DNA of 64,000 nt from Actinopolyspora lacussalsi subsp. righensis (GTDB lineage Bacteria > Actinomycetota > Actinomycetes > Mycobacteriales > Pseudonocardiaceae), in the NCBI RefSeq assembly GCF_900116555.1, contig NZ_FPAT01000004.1, positions 186,001-250,000 on the forward strand. The letters run 5' to 3'. Shown here in pieces: positions 23,329 to 33,100 of the stretch. The notes under the pieces were generated by a model. The model searched no databases, was not told the DNA's origin, and saw nothing but the letters and a program-made list of their open reading frames with translations. The translations under genes and the position numbers were made by a program. Within the stretch, counting starts at the first letter, position 1. Every line of letters starts with the position of its first letter.

Positions 23329-24113
23329 CAGATGGGCAACTCGAATCCGTTGATGGGGGCGCGCAGCGACGCGATCATGCTTCCCCACAGGCCGGTGACC
23401 AGCAGCAGGCCGACGAGTATGAGCAGCACCCCACCGACCCACTGGATGGCGCGGGAGTGCCTGCGCAGCCAGCCGGTGCCGCGTACGGCCCAGCGCGCGC
23501 CGAGCGCGAGCACCACGAACGGGATCCCGAGGCCGAGGCAGTAGACCAGCACCAGCACGACACCCCGCAGCGCGGCGCCGCTCTGCCACTGGGTGCTGTA
23601 GGCCAGCGAGACGACTCCGGTGAGCGTGGGGCTCAGGCAGGGTGTCCAGCCGAGGCCGAAGACGGCGCCGAGGGCGGGAGCGCCCCATAAGCCGCCGCGC
23701 GGCACCCGTCGAACGCGCACGTCACGCTGCAACGCGGGGAACACGCCGAGAAAGACCAGGCCCATGAGCACGGTGACCACACCGCCGAGCCTGCGCAGTA
23801 CGGGCTCGTTGAGAGCCAGCGCGTCGGAGAGCCCGAGAACCCCGACCGTGGCGATCACGAACACGGCGGTGAACCCGAGCATGAAAAGCAGCGCCGCACC
23901 CGCGACCCGCCATCGCCCGTGGCGACGGCCCGCCGTGGTCTCCGCGGTGTCGACCGCCGGCGCGTCGGCACCGACGAGACCGGCCAGATAGGCGAGATAG
24001 CCGGGTACCAGCGGAATCACGCAGGGCGAGGCGAAGCTGACCGTGCCGGCGAGAACAGCGAATCCGACCGCCACAATCAGCGGCCCGGTCTGGACTAGCT
24101 CGGTCGGATCCAC
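23328..24113 (-). CDS. ccdA: thiol-disulfide membrane transporter CcdA
   Basis: 261 residues if the GTG at 24113 is used; an upstream ATG at 24176 is possible and neither has a strong ribosome site. Six hydrophobic helices with the two redox cysteines in SFASPCVIPLVPGY and GLGWTPCLSPTLTG. CcdA carries reducing equivalents from cytoplasmic thioredoxin to extracytoplasmic TlpA/ResA-type proteins for apocytochrome reduction. It is coupled to resB by overlap. Confidence 0.9.
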   Translation of the reverse strand: MDPTELVQTGPLIVAVGFAVLAGTVSFASPCVIPLVPGYLAYLAGLVGADAPAVDTAETTAGRRHGRWRVAGAALLFMLGFTAVFVIATVGVLGLSDALALNEPVLRRLGGVVTVLMGLVFLGVFPALQRDVRVRRVPRGGLWGAPALGAVFGLGWTPCLSPTLTGVVSLAYSTQWQSGAALRGVVLVLVYCLGLGIPFVVLALGARWAVRGTGWLRRHSRAIQWVGGVLLILVGLLLVTGLWGSMIASLRAPINGFELPI

Positions 24114-24324
24114 GAACCCGAGGGTAGGTAAGCCACTGCCGAGTCGGCACAGCGCCCCTGGTGACCGAAACCACATCGGGATTGGCGGCCCCGCGCCGGA
24201 GCGAACCGTAACGAAGCTTCCCGCGCTGACCGTCCTCGGAGAGCGGTCAGCGTCACACCGAAGCGATGGGGAACGTCCTCACCGGGGAGTCCTCCAACCG
24301 GCCGGTTCGGCGACGGCCGGATCG

Positions 24325-25083
24325 TTACCGACCGGACTCCGGCTGCTCGGACGGGCTCGTTCCACCCGTGCTGCCGGAACCACCCGTGTCACCGGAGTCG
24401 CCCGTGTCACCGGAGTCGCCCGTGTCGCCTGCCTCACCCGTGTTTCCGGTCCCACCGGAACCGGAGTCCTCGTTCGCGATGTCGCGAACCTTCGGCAACA
24501 GGCCCTTCTCGGTGACCTCGCTCAGGTAGATCGCCGCCACGCGGTGCTCGCGGTCCAGCACCACCGTGGCCGGGGTGGTGCTGCGGGGAAAGCCGTTCAG
24601 CGCCAGCATCGCGCGGCCGGACGGGTCGTAGATCGAGGGGTAGTCGACGTCCAGGTTGTGCACGAAGTCCTTGGCGGCGTCGCGGTTGTCGCGCACGTTG
24701 ATCCCGAGGACCCGCACACCCTGGTCACCGAGTTCGTCCTGCACCGCCTGCAGGTCGTCGGCCTCCGCACGACAGGGCGGGCACCAGGAGCCCCACACGT
24801 TGAGCACCACGACCTCGCCGCTGAAGTCCGACAACCGGATGGTGTCGTCGGCGTTGGCCAGCGACTCGCCCTTCAGGCCCGTGACGTGTCCGCGCTCGTC
24901 CGGCGAGTAGAACAGCCGCGTCCGCCCGCCCGGCGAGACGAACGTGAACTCACCGTTGTCGGAGACCGCGTTCTCGCTGCCCGCGCACCCGGACAGCAAC
25001 GCGAACAGCGCGACCAGCGCCAACGCGGCGACAGGCCTGCCCCCGCGACCGCTGCCGCGGCCCCGCGATCGGTCGGATCTCAT
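24325..25083 (-). CDS. TlpA/ResA-like thioredoxin lipoprotein
   Basis: 252 residues. Signal and lipobox at the N-terminus (VAALALVALFALLSGCAGS), then a TlpA-type thioredoxin domain with active site WCPPC, NVWGSWCPPC, and DYPSIYDPSG. The last ~40 residues are a low-complexity Gly/Asp/Thr/Ser tail of GDTGDS units. It probably reduces apocytochrome c haem-binding cysteines, fed by CcdA. It overlaps the phosphatase stop by ATGA. Confidence 0.92.
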   Translation of the reverse strand: MRSDRSRGRGSGRGGRPVAALALVALFALLSGCAGSENAVSDNGEFTFVSPGGRTRLFYSPDERGHVTGLKGESLANADDTIRLSDFSGEVVVLNVWGSWCPPCRAEADDLQAVQDELGDQGVRVLGINVRDNRDAAKDFVHNLDVDYPSIYDPSGRAMLALNGFPRSTTPATVVLDREHRVAAIYLSEVTEKGLLPKVRDIANEDSGSGGTGNTGEAGDTGDSGDTGDSGDTGGSGSTGGTSPSEQPESGR

Positions 25084-25715
25084 GCACCGCTCGCTCTCGC
25101 GTCGGTCTCGCCCACGGGCTCGGCGTAGGCCAGGCGTTCGAACTTCTCACCCCGGAACACCATGCTGGTCACCGAGGCCAGCGAGCACTGCCTTCTGCGC
25201 GGATCGTGCCAGAGCGCCCTGCCCTCGATGAATCTGCGCAGGATCCAGATGGGCAGCTGGTGGGAGACGCAGACCGCCTCACCGGACCCGGCCGCCTCCC
25301 GGGCGCGGTGCGCCGCCGCGAGCATCCGGTGCGCGATACCGAGATAGGCCTCACCCCAGGAAGGACGCACCGGGTTCCAGAGCTTCGGCCAGTGGCGCGG
25401 CGAGCGCAGCGCGCCGTCACCCACCGACACCCGGCAGCCCTCGAAGCGGTTGGCCGCCTCGATCAGCTGCTCGTCGGTGTCGATGTCCAGCTCGTGCCGC
25501 TCGGCAACCGGGTTCGCGGTCTCGGCCGCCCGCTGCATCGGGGAGGCGTGCACCACGCGGACGTCGCGGTCGGACAGGAAACCGGCGACGACCTTGGCCT
25601 GCCGCTGCCCCTCCTCGGACAACCGGTAGCCGGGTAAGCGCCCGTACAGGATGCCCTCCGGGTTGTGCACCTCACCGTGCCGCACGAAGTGGACCACGGT
25701 CGTTCTGCCGCTCAC
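25080..25715 (-). CDS. histidine phosphatase-family protein
   Basis: 211 residues from GTG 25715, which overlaps the hemL stop (GTGA). The phosphoglycerate-mutase-like catalytic motif is [10 protein letters not shown] and the second histidine lies in [11 protein letters not shown] conserved [12 protein letters not shown] supports the family. M. tuberculosis Rv0525 has the same place between hemL and the thioredoxin gene. The substrate is not known. Confidence 0.9.
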   Translation of the reverse strand: MSGRTTVVHFVRHGEVHNPEGILYGRLPGYRLSEEGQRQAKVVAGFLSDRDVRVVHASPMQRAAETANPVAERHELDIDTDEQLIEAANRFEGCRVSVGDGALRSPRHWPKLWNPVRPSWGEAYLGIAHRMLAAAHRAREAAGSGEAVCVSHQLPIWILRRFIEGRALWHDPRRRQCSLASVTSMVFRGEKFERLAYAEPVGETDARASGA

Positions 25716-27061
25716 TTGGACTCCCCCGGCTCGGCCGCTGCCGCCGCGGCGGCGGCGTGTGGCAGCGCCTCGGCGATGATCTCGAAGGCGTTGTCGTCCA
25801 TGGCCGCGTTGACGAACCAGCACTCGAACGCGCTCGGCGGCGGGTAGACCCCGCGCCGCAGCAGCTCGTGGAAGAAGGCGGGAAACCGCCAGGTCTGCTG
25901 TGCCTGCGCACCCGCGAAGTCGTGCACCGGGTTCTCGGTGAAGAAGACGCTGAGCATGTTGCCCGCGAAGGAGATCCGGTGCGGCACTCCCCGCTCGCGC
26001 AGCGAATCGCCCAGCAGCTCCCCGAGGCGGCTCGCGTTGCGGTCCAGCGCGGCGTAGACGTCGGCGTCGGCGGCGCGCAGGTTCGCCAGCCCGGCGGCCA
26101 CCGCCACCGGATTACCGGCGAGGGTGCCCGCCTGGTAAACGGGACCGCGCGGCGCCAGCAGGTCCATCACATCGGCCCGGCCACCGAAGGCGGCGGCGGG
26201 CAGCCCGCCCGACATCACCTTGCCGAAGGTGTAGAGGTCACCGGCGACGCCGTCCACGCCGTACCAGCCCGCGCGCGAGACGCGGAAACCGGTCATGACC
26301 TCGTCCATCACCAGCAGCGCACCGGCTTCGCGGGTGATCTCGCGCAGCGCGGCGTTGAAACCCTCGCGCGGCGGCACCGCGCCCATGTTGCCCGCGGCGG
26401 CCTCGGTGATCACGCAGGCGATCCGGTCGCCGTGCTCGGCGAAGGCCCGCCGCACCGTCTCCAGGTCGTTGTAGGGCACCACGATGGTGTCGGCGGCCTG
26501 CGCCTCCGTGACACCGGGAGTGCCGGGCAGCCCGAGGGTCGCCACGCCGGATCCTGCTCCGGCGAGCAGCGAGTCGACGTGACCGTGGTAGCAGCCGGTG
26601 AACTTGAGGACCTTGTCGCGGCCGGTGAACGCGCGCGCCAGCCGGATGGAGGTCATGGTGGCCTCGGTGCCGGAGTTGACCAGCCGCACGTGCTCGACGG
26701 GATCGACCCGGTCGATGATCTCCTGCGCGAGGTCGATCTCACCGGTGGCGGGAGTACCGAACGAGAGCCCGTCGACGGCGGCCTCGCGCACGGCGCCGAC
26801 CACGTCGGGGTGGGCGTGCCCGTTGATCATCGGCCCCCACGAGGAGACGAGATCGACGTAGCTGTTGCCGTCGGCGTCCCGGAGGTACGCGCCCTCACCG
26901 TGGACCATGAACCGTGGTGTGCCGCCGACCGAGTGGAACGCACGCACCGGGGAGTTGACCCCGCCGGGGGTCACCGCCTCCGCTCGTTCGAAGAGCTGCC
27001 GGGAGCGGGGCGCCGGATCGGATGCTGCTGTCGTCGCGTTGGCGGGATTATCGGCAGTCAC
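25712..27061 (-). CDS. hemL: glutamate-1-semialdehyde 2,1-aminomutase
   Basis: 449 residues from GTG 27061, standard length. This PLP enzyme makes 5-aminolevulinate in the C5 haem pathway, following HemA (encoded here too). Hallmarks are [43 protein letters not shown], and the PLP lysine in [17 protein letters not shown]. It starts the hemL-phosphatase-tlpA-ccdA-resB-ccsB run, linking haem supply to cytochrome c maturation. Confidence 0.96.
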   Translation of the reverse strand: MTADNPANATTAASDPAPRSRQLFERAEAVTPGGVNSPVRAFHSVGGTPRFMVHGEGAYLRDADGNSYVDLVSSWGPMINGHAHPDVVGAVREAAVDGLSFGTPATGEIDLAQEIIDRVDPVEHVRLVNSGTEATMTSIRLARAFTGRDKVLKFTGCYHGHVDSLLAGAGSGVATLGLPGTPGVTEAQAADTIVVPYNDLETVRRAFAEHGDRIACVITEAAAGNMGAVPPREGFNAALREITREAGALLVMDEVMTGFRVSRAGWYGVDGVAGDLYTFGKVMSGGLPAAAFGGRADVMDLLAPRGPVYQAGTLAGNPVAVAAGLANLRAADADVYAALDRNASRLGELLGDSLRERGVPHRISFAGNMLSVFFTENPVHDFAGAQAQQTWRFPAFFHELLRRGVYPPPSAFECWFVNAAMDDNAFEIIAEALPHAAAAAAAAEPGESK

Positions 27062-27247
27062 GCCGCCCAGTTTGCCAGGCAGCGGATGAGTGCTACCCGG
27101 GGATCCCCACCCGGGGTGGTGAATCTCGCGACCGCTTCCGGGGCGCTTTCCGGCCGAACCGCTTCCGTTCGAGCGGTGATCGGTCGACGGATGCTCTCGG
27201 CCGATCCCGGGTCGTGGGCCGAACCGATCAGTGCGCGGACGTTCGGT

Positions 27248-27679
27248 TCACGACCGGGAGTCCGAATCCGGGGTCTCCCCGGAGTCGGAGGTGGTCCCGG
27301 ACTCCGCCGTTCTCCCGGACGCGGGCGTGTCCCCGGAGCGGGGCTCCGACTCGGAACCGCCCCGGGTCGGCTTGCCCGACCGACCGGCGCGCACTCCCAG
27401 TGCCAGGTGGCGGAGGGCGTCGATCAACAACAGCCCGCCGACCGTTACCGCGAGCACCGCGAGCGCGACCCAACTGCCCAGCATCCGGGATACGACGGTG
27501 CCGCCGGAGGCGTCGGGCAGCTCGATGCGGACCACCGAGTTCTCCCATGCCGGAAAGGCCAGCGCGATCAGCACCGCCGCCAGCAGCACCTCGACCCCGA
27601 ACACGACCAGGCGCCACGGCTGGTGCAACCGACGTGGTGGCCGCTCGGACGCGGTCGGCTCGGATTGGGGATCATGCAC
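27248..27679 (-). CDS. membrane protein, function unknown
   Basis: 143 residues from GTG 27679. Two transmembrane helices (VVFGVEVLLAAVLIALAF and VALAVLAVTVGGLLLIDAL) with a short outer loop, and an Asp/Ser/Gly-rich cytoplasmic tail. I recognise no family. It follows the 27704 gene and may be co-transcribed with it. Confidence 0.7.
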   Translation of the reverse strand: MHDPQSEPTASERPPRRLHQPWRLVVFGVEVLLAAVLIALAFPAWENSVVRIELPDASGGTVVSRMLGSWVALAVLAVTVGGLLLIDALRHLALGVRAGRSGKPTRGGSESEPRSGDTPASGRTAESGTTSDSGETPDSDSRS

Positions 27680-27703
27680 CGAACCAGCATCGCATGCCGT
27701 GAG

Positions 27704-28333
27704 CTACTCCGAACGCAGCAGTGTCACGAGTTCGGCACGCAACGCTTCCGGCGAGCGGGCCCAGGCCAGCACCACGGTCTCGGTTCCGGCCGTGGTGTCG
27801 GATTCGAGTCCGCTCACCGGCTCGCTCGCGGTTTCGGCCCCGGCATCAAAGTCGACAGCGGTCACAGGCTCGACAGCGGCACCGGAGCCGCCGGCGCTGT
27901 CGGGATCACCAGCGCTGTCGGAGTCACCAGCGCTGTCGGGGTCGGCGGGCTGCCGCAGCAGCAACGGGACCTCGGTCATTCCCTTCGGCACCGTGCTCGC
28001 CGCACCGAGTACGCGAGCGGCGCGCGTCGCCGGTTCCGCCTCGGGCAGCACGAGACGGTCGAGCGGGACGGACTCCCCGCCCACGGTCAGCTCCACTGTG
28101 GTCAGCGTTACCGAGTGGAAGCGCCTGCGCGCACGGACCCACGGCACCGCCGCCGCTGCCAGCAGGACCGCCAGCACCGGCCACTGCGGCAGGTGCAACG
28201 GCCCCGGGGTGGCCAGCTCGACGACGAGGCCGAGCAGGGCGAACGCCGGTCCCCAGAGCAGCGGCCACCAACTCGACCCCGGCTCGGCGTAGCGGACCTC
28301 GACGGCTTCGGTCAACGGTCGCCGGCCAGCCAT
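27704..28333 (-). CDS. membrane protein, DUF3093-like
   Basis: 209 residues; ATG 28333 overlaps the previous gene by 22 bp. It opens VRYAEPGSSWWPLLWGPAFA, two helices follow, then a small domain (LTTVELTVGGESVPLDRLVL) and a C-terminal helix about RSPEALRAELVTLL. Order and motifs resemble DUF3093, but the insertion of a long GDPDSAGDSD-like stretch about residues 130-165 is unusual. Family call tentative. Confidence 0.6.
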   Translation of the reverse strand: MAGRRPLTEAVEVRYAEPGSSWWPLLWGPAFALLGLVVELATPGPLHLPQWPVLAVLLAAAAVPWVRARRRFHSVTLTTVELTVGGESVPLDRLVLPEAEPATRAARVLGAASTVPKGMTEVPLLLRQPADPDSAGDSDSAGDPDSAGGSGAAVEPVTAVDFDAGAETASEPVSGLESDTTAGTETVVLAWARSPEALRAELVTLLRSE

Positions 28334-28755
28334 TCCGAGGTTTCCCGGCGCCAGAAGCACGCCCACGCGAGCGCCGCCAGCACGAGCACGATCAGGTTGG
28401 AGGCGCTCCAGGATCCGGAAAGCAGCAGCAACAGCACGTGTGCCACGGCGAGCAGGCTGACCGCGATCCGCGCCCAGGAGTGCCGCCGCAGCACCAGCCA
28501 CGCCAGCCCCGCGTACCCCAGGGCCAACACGACCGCCAGGATCGTGTTGGCCACGAGGAGATCGCGGGCCAGCTGCTCGGCCCGCTCGGGGAGCAGCCCA
28601 CTGGCCGCGACGAGCCTGCCGCGCAGCGCACCGAGATCGGCCCACGAGATCACGGCACGGACGAGCAGGAAAACGCCGAGCGCCGCCCAGAGCCCCAGTC
28701 CCGCTCGCAGCGTCCGCGGCACCCCGGTGGGTACCGGTTCGGAGGTGTTCGTCAT
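28312..28755 (-). CDS. multi-pass membrane protein
   Basis: 147 residues with four predicted helices (LWAALGVFLLVRAVISWADL, LVANTILAVVLALGYAGLAW, IAVSLLAVAHVLLLL, LIVLVLAALAWACFW). The layout is similar to the products at 28793 and 29691, suggesting that three related four-helix proteins are clustered here. Function unknown. Confidence 0.75.
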   Translation of the reverse strand: MTNTSEPVPTGVPRTLRAGLGLWAALGVFLLVRAVISWADLGALRGRLVAASGLLPERAEQLARDLLVANTILAVVLALGYAGLAWLVLRRHSWARIAVSLLAVAHVLLLLLSGSWSASNLIVLVLAALAWACFWRRETSEWLAGDR

Positions 28756-28792
28756 CCGTGCCCGTCCCGCTCGCCGTGGTATCGGAGTCCGG

Positions 28793-29617
28793 TCACCGTC
28801 GCGCCGTCGCCCGGAAGAACCCGTTGGACTGCTTGAGGTAGACCAGCACGATGAAAGCGATCATCGCCAGCAGCGTGATGATGCTCTGCGTGTAGCTGGT
28901 CACCAGCTGTGCCGTGGAAAGTTCCAGGGTGTAGCTCCCCCCTTCGGGGAATTGCACCGTCTGCGGAATGGCGGCGGTGACCATGCCGCTGAGGGCGTTG
29001 AGCATCCAGACACCGGCGAGAACGGTCAGCGTGATCCTGGCCCAGTTGCGGCCCGCGCTCATCTTGAACGCGAAGAAGATCCAGAGTCCGGTGAGCACAA
29101 CGGAGATGATCAACCAGAACACGACGCCGAACATCATGCCGAACCGCAGCATGTCGTCGCTCATGACCGTGGAGCTGTCGGAGATGTCCTCCAGCATCCG
29201 GTTCATGTAGTTCCGCTGCAGCACCATCGAGACCACCGACAGCACCGTGGCCAGTACGGGAACCGCGACCGCGATCCAGAAGGCGATTTTGATCGTGTTC
29301 GGTCGTGGTGGGCCCTCGATCTCTTGCGCCGAGACCGGCGGCGCGGCGTAGGGGTTGGGATAGCCGCCCTGCGCCGGACCGGCCGGGTAACCCTGCTGCG
29401 GGTAGCCCTGCTGCGGATACCCCTGTCCCGGGTAGCCCTGTCCCGGATATCCCTGCTGGGGATATTCCTGCTGCGGGTGGGGAGCCGGACCGTAGCCGGA
29501 CTGCGGATCGGGTTGTTGGAAGCCACCCGACTGCGGGTCGGGCTGGTACCCGGGCTGCTGCGGGTACTGCCCCTGATTAGCGGGATCCTGTTCCCAAGGA
29601 TTCTGTGGGGAAGTCAC
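28793..29617 (-). CDS. Pro/Gln-rich membrane protein
   Basis: 274 residues from GTG 29617. Residues 1-100 are low-complexity with YPQQGYPGQG repeats. Four helices follow (IKIAFWIAVAVPVLATVLSV, FGVVFWLIISVVLTGLWIFF, ITLTVLAGVWMLNALSGMV, SIITLLAMIAFIVLVYL). Function unknown; the N-terminal repeats resemble those of proteins recruited to polar or septal sites in actinobacteria, which is only an analogy. Confidence 0.8.
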   Translation of the reverse strand: MTSPQNPWEQDPANQGQYPQQPGYQPDPQSGGFQQPDPQSGYGPAPHPQQEYPQQGYPGQGYPGQGYPQQGYPQQGYPAGPAQGGYPNPYAAPPVSAQEIEGPPRPNTIKIAFWIAVAVPVLATVLSVVSMVLQRNYMNRMLEDISDSSTVMSDDMLRFGMMFGVVFWLIISVVLTGLWIFFAFKMSAGRNWARITLTVLAGVWMLNALSGMVTAAIPQTVQFPEGGSYTLELSTAQLVTSYTQSIITLLAMIAFIVLVYLKQSNGFFRATARR

Positions 29618-29690
29618 GCCGAAACCGTAGAAACCCGCCGTCGAGATGTCCAATTTCCGCGGTAGCGGGAAAACCCGCCGGAAACCCCGC

Positions 29691-30248
29691 TCAGCCGGGG
29701 GGACGAACTCCCGGCCCGGCGAAGAAACGCCTGGAATCACCACGCAGCAGCAGCACGAACACCGCGATGTTCAGCGCCGCGATCACAGTGGTGAACAGCA
29801 CAGTCAGCGGCCCGACCGCCATGTCGGGCATCAGCCGCGGATCCAGCAGCGACCGGGCCATGCTGATGACGAACCACGCGAACAACCTGCCGCCGACGTA
29901 CAGCCCGCAGAGCACCATCACCAGCACGCGTGCCCAGTTGGCACCACGCGCCATCCGGTTGCCGAAGAACACGTACAACAGCGTCAGCCCGGCCATGAAC
30001 AACAGCGCGAACATGATCCCGCCGTTGGCCGCCGCGTCCACTTCTTGCTGCGACAGCTCGGGGTTGACCCGCCGCAGCTCGCCGATGAGCATCTCGCGGT
30101 CGGCCAACCGCAGCAGCGTGTTCCCCAGCCCCACGAGCGCGGCGGCTATCCACAGCCACCTGGCCAACCACACGGAGCGGGGCGGTGTGGTTGGTGCGGA
30201 CGAGGTGCGGTGGTCCACACCGCCGTGCGGGTCGGGCGGCGCGGTCAC
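29691..30248 (-). CDS. four-helix membrane protein
   Basis: 185 residues from GTG 30248, overlapping the hemB stop by GTGA. The four helices and a central [17 protein letters not shown] segment (compare NWARITLTVLAGVWML in the neighbour) show it is related to the product at 28793. Probably transcribed with hemB. Function unknown. Confidence 0.8.
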   Translation of the reverse strand: MTAPPDPHGGVDHRTSSAPTTPPRSVWLARWLWIAAALVGLGNTLLRLADREMLIGELRRVNPELSQQEVDAAANGGIMFALLFMAGLTLLYVFFGNRMARGANWARVLVMVLCGLYVGGRLFAWFVISMARSLLDPRLMPDMAVGPLTVLFTTVIAALNIAVFVLLLRGDSRRFFAGPGVRPPG

Positions 30249-31240
30249 GCGGCATCCCCTCCGGACTCCTCGCGCAGCCAGCGGGCCGCCCGCGCGGCCC
30301 AGTAGGTCAGCACGATGTCGGCCCCGGCACGGCGTATCGAGGTCAGGGTCTCCAGCACCGTCCGCTGCCGGTCCAGCCAGCCGCGTTCGACGGCGGCCTC
30401 GACCATCGAGTACTCCCCGGAGACCTGGTAGGCCGCGACCGGGACCTCGGAGATCTCGGCGGTCTGCCTGACGAGGTCGGTGTAGGACATGGCGGGTTTG
30501 ACCATCACCATGTCCGCGCCCTCGGCGATGTCCTGCCCGACCTCGCGGGCCGCTTCCCTGCCGTTGGCCGGGTCCTGCTGGTAGGTCTTGCGGTCCCCGG
30601 ACAGCTGGGAGTCCACGGCGTCGCGGAACGGGCCGTAGAAGGCGGAGGAGTACTTGGCCGAGTAGGCCAGCAGCGAGGTGTCGTGGAAGCCGGCGGCGTC
30701 CAGCGTCTCCCGGATGGCGCCGATCTGCCCGTCCATCATGCCGCTGGGGCCGAGCACGTGCGCTCCCGCCTCGGCCTGCGCCAGCGCCATCTCGCCGTAG
30801 AGCCGCAGCGTGCGGTCGTTGTCCACATTGCCCTGGTCGTCCAGCACACCGCAGTGCCCGTGGTCGGTGAACTCGTCCAGGCAGGTGTCGGCCATGAGCA
30901 CGGTGTCGTCGCCGACCTCGGCCGCGACGTCGCGCAGCGCCACGTTGAGGATCCCGTCCGGGTCGGCGGCGGCCGAGCCGGTGGCGTCCCGTTCACTCGG
31001 GACGCCGAACAGCATCAGCCCGCCGACGCCCGCTTCCACGGCGTCCACGGCCGCCGCGCGCAGCGAGTCCCTGGTGTGGTGCGGCACTCCCGGCATGGAG
31101 GGAATCTCGACGGGCTCCGTCGCGCCCTCGCGGACGAACATCGGCAGCACCAGGTGCCGCGGCCGCACCTCGGTCTCGGAGACCAGCCGCCGCAGCGCGG
31201 CGTTGCGGCGCAGCCTGCGCGGGCGGACCGATGGATACAT
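30245..31240 (-). CDS. hemB: porphobilinogen synthase
   Basis: 331 residues, standard length. It condenses two 5-aminolevulinate molecules to porphobilinogen. Conserved segments include [13 protein letters not shown] near the N-terminus, a metal-site region [34 protein letters not shown], and [14 protein letters not shown] (Schiff-base lysine). It is preceded by a 313-bp gap after hemD containing a terminator and repeat B, so it probably has its own promoter. Confidence 0.97.
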   Translation of the reverse strand: MYPSVRPRRLRRNAALRRLVSETEVRPRHLVLPMFVREGATEPVEIPSMPGVPHHTRDSLRAAAVDAVEAGVGGLMLFGVPSERDATGSAAADPDGILNVALRDVAAEVGDDTVLMADTCLDEFTDHGHCGVLDDQGNVDNDRTLRLYGEMALAQAEAGAHVLGPSGMMDGQIGAIRETLDAAGFHDTSLLAYSAKYSSAFYGPFRDAVDSQLSGDRKTYQQDPANGREAAREVGQDIAEGADMVMVKPAMSYTDLVRQTAEISEVPVAAYQVSGEYSMVEAAVERGWLDRQRTVLETLTSIRRAGADIVLTYWAARAARWLREESGGDAA

Positions 31241-31294
31241 CTCTCGAACACCTCGCGGGAAAAAAGGGGTGATCCGGCTGTCGAGGTTGGTTGC

Positions 31295-31417
31295 GTGGCG
31301 GAACCTCTCGTGGTGCTCTCGCTGCGGGGAGGCCCGACCTCGGGTAGCGACCTACACAACGTCGGGCCTTCCTCGCGAGAGCACCACGAGAGAACCCGCG
31401 GCGGTGCCGGCTGCGAG
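31295..31417 (-). repeat. long-hairpin interspersed repeat, copy B
   Basis: Reverse-oriented copy of the element at 18741. Diagnostic blocks: TGGCGGAACCTCTCG, GGCCCGAC with GTCGGGCC, the tip GGTAGCGACCTAC, and GAACCCGCGGCGGTGCCGG. It sits between hemD and hemB. Confidence 0.85.
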
Positions 31418-31472
31418 AGTGGTCGGAGTGCTCCCCGGCAACGCCGAGGAGCACCACTCGGTTCACGATCCG

Positions 31473-31499
31473 GCCGAAAATCTCACCGAGATTTTCGGC
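31473..31499. terminator. hemD terminator hairpin
   Basis: GCCGAAAATCTC and GAGATTTTCGGC form a 12-bp perfect stem with a 3-nt loop, 55 bp after the hemD stop. Confidence 0.75.
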
Positions 31500-31553
31500 T
31501 ACCGCCGGAGGTTCCGCCGAGCGACCAAGCAGGCAGCCCAGGGCACACGCGAA

Positions 31554-33086
31554 TTACGAACGGCGGGTGCGCTTGGCCTTCTTGGGCGGTGGAAGGGCAC
31601 CCTCGGCACGCAGCTTGGCCGCGTGCTCGGCCAACGAGTCGACCAGGGACGGCACCTGGGCCTGGTCCGGCCGCACGTCCACCCGGAGCCCGAACTCCTT
31701 GGCGGTCTCGGCCGTCTTGGGGCCGATGCAGGCCACCAGCGTCCTGGCGTGCGGCTTACCCGCGATGCCGACCAGGTTCCGCACGGTCGACGAGGAGGTG
31801 AAGCACACCGCGTCGAACCCACCCGTCTTGATCATCTCGCGGGTCTCGGCGGGCGGCGGCGCGGCGCGGACGGTGCGGTAGGCCGTGACGTCGTCCACCT
31901 CCCAACCGCGCTCGGTCAGCCCGGCCGACAGCGTCTCGGTGGCGATGTCGGCGCGCGGCAGCAGCACCCTGGCGACGGGGTCGAGCACGTCGTCGTGCGG
32001 CGGGAAGTCCTGCAGCAGCCCCTCGCTCGACTGGTCACCGGAGGGCAACAGCTCGGGGTTGATCCCGAAGGAACGCACCTTCTCGGCCGTGGCCTCCCCG
32101 ACGCAGGCGATCTTGACGCCGGAGAACGCGCGCGCGTCGAGGCCGAACTCGTGGAACTTCTCCCACACCGCGCGGACCGCGTTGGCGGAGGTGAACACGA
32201 CCCACTGGTAGCGGCCGTCCACCAGCCCCTTGACAGCCCGCTCCATCTGGGCCGGGCTGCGCGGCGGCTCCACCGAGATGGTGGGGACCTCGTGCGCGAC
32301 GGCACCGTGTGACCACAGCCGGTCACTCATCGCCCCGGCCTGATCCTTGGTACGCGGCACCAGGACCTTCCAGCCGTAGAGCGCCCTGGTCTCCCACCAG
32401 GAAAGCGCCGCGCGGTTGCCCGCGGCGGTGCCGACGGTGACCACCAGCTGTCCCTGGAGCTCACCGGCGTCGCCGGGCAGCGAGGCCAGGGTGGTGTCGA
32501 TGGTGCGCTCGGACACGGTGGTTCCGGAGGCGGTGACCGCGGCCGGAGTCTGCGGGCTCATGCCGTGCTCGGTCAGCGCCGAGGCCGCCTCCGCGAGGTG
32601 ACTGCCGGAAGCGTGCAGCACGACCGGGCCGTTGGTGGAGGCCAGCGCGGCCCAGTCCACCTCGCCGCGCACGTCGACCTCCGCGTGTGCGGAGCCGAGC
32701 GCGACGCCCGCGTAGGCGGGAACGGCCGTCCCCGCGGACACTCCCGGAACCACTTCGAAGGAGACGTCGGTCTTGGCGATCTCCTGCACCTCGCGCACCA
32801 CCGCGTCGGCGGTGAACGGGTCACCGGCGACCAGCCGCACCACGGGGCGGCCGGTCTGGGCCTCGCCCGCCAGGTTGCCCGCCACGTCGGCGGGATCACC
32901 GACGGCCGGACGCACCTCGGCGGCGTCGTCGGCGAGTCCGGACACCTCGGCGGGCACGTCCGGATCGGTGACGACGAGCGAAGCGTGTGTAAGCAACTGT
33001 CTGGCCCGGACGGTGAGCAGGCCCGAATCACCGGGACCGGAGCCCACGAAAGCCACTCGTCCGGGGGTATTGCGTGCTCGGGTCAT
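31554..33086 (-). CDS. hemD: bifunctional uroporphyrinogen-III methyltransferase/synthase
   Basis: 510 residues from ATG 33086 (GGGGAG 7 nt upstream; an ATG at 33101 overlapping hemC as TGATG is the alternative). Residues about 10-245 are a CobA-like SAM methyltransferase (VAFVGSGPGDSGLLTVRARQ, VVRLVAGDPF, VVPGVSAGTAVPAYAG). Residues about 250-500 are HemD uroporphyrinogen-III synthase (VLVPRTKDQAGAMSDRL, VVFTSANAVRAVWE, CFTSSSTVRNLVG, CIGPKTAETAKEFG). It joins haem and sirohaem/cobalamin routes, as Rv0511 does. The C-terminus is Lys/Arg-rich. Confidence 0.95.
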   Translation of the reverse strand: MTRARNTPGRVAFVGSGPGDSGLLTVRARQLLTHASLVVTDPDVPAEVSGLADDAAEVRPAVGDPADVAGNLAGEAQTGRPVVRLVAGDPFTADAVVREVQEIAKTDVSFEVVPGVSAGTAVPAYAGVALGSAHAEVDVRGEVDWAALASTNGPVVLHASGSHLAEAASALTEHGMSPQTPAAVTASGTTVSERTIDTTLASLPGDAGELQGQLVVTVGTAAGNRAALSWWETRALYGWKVLVPRTKDQAGAMSDRLWSHGAVAHEVPTISVEPPRSPAQMERAVKGLVDGRYQWVVFTSANAVRAVWEKFHEFGLDARAFSGVKIACVGEATAEKVRSFGINPELLPSGDQSSEGLLQDFPPHDDVLDPVARVLLPRADIATETLSAGLTERGWEVDDVTAYRTVRAAPPPAETREMIKTGGFDAVCFTSSSTVRNLVGIAGKPHARTLVACIGPKTAETAKEFGLRVDVRPDQAQVPSLVDSLAEHAAKLRAEGALPPPKKAKRTRRS

Positions 33087-33100
33087 CAGGGCACTCCCCA

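Noticed and set aside
25757-29665. Rightward 1302-codon frame opposite hemL and the membrane-protein genes
   Set aside because: Spans several genes on the opposite strand, has Arg/Gly/His-rich composition and no recognisable domain; typical of open antisense frames at ~70% GC.
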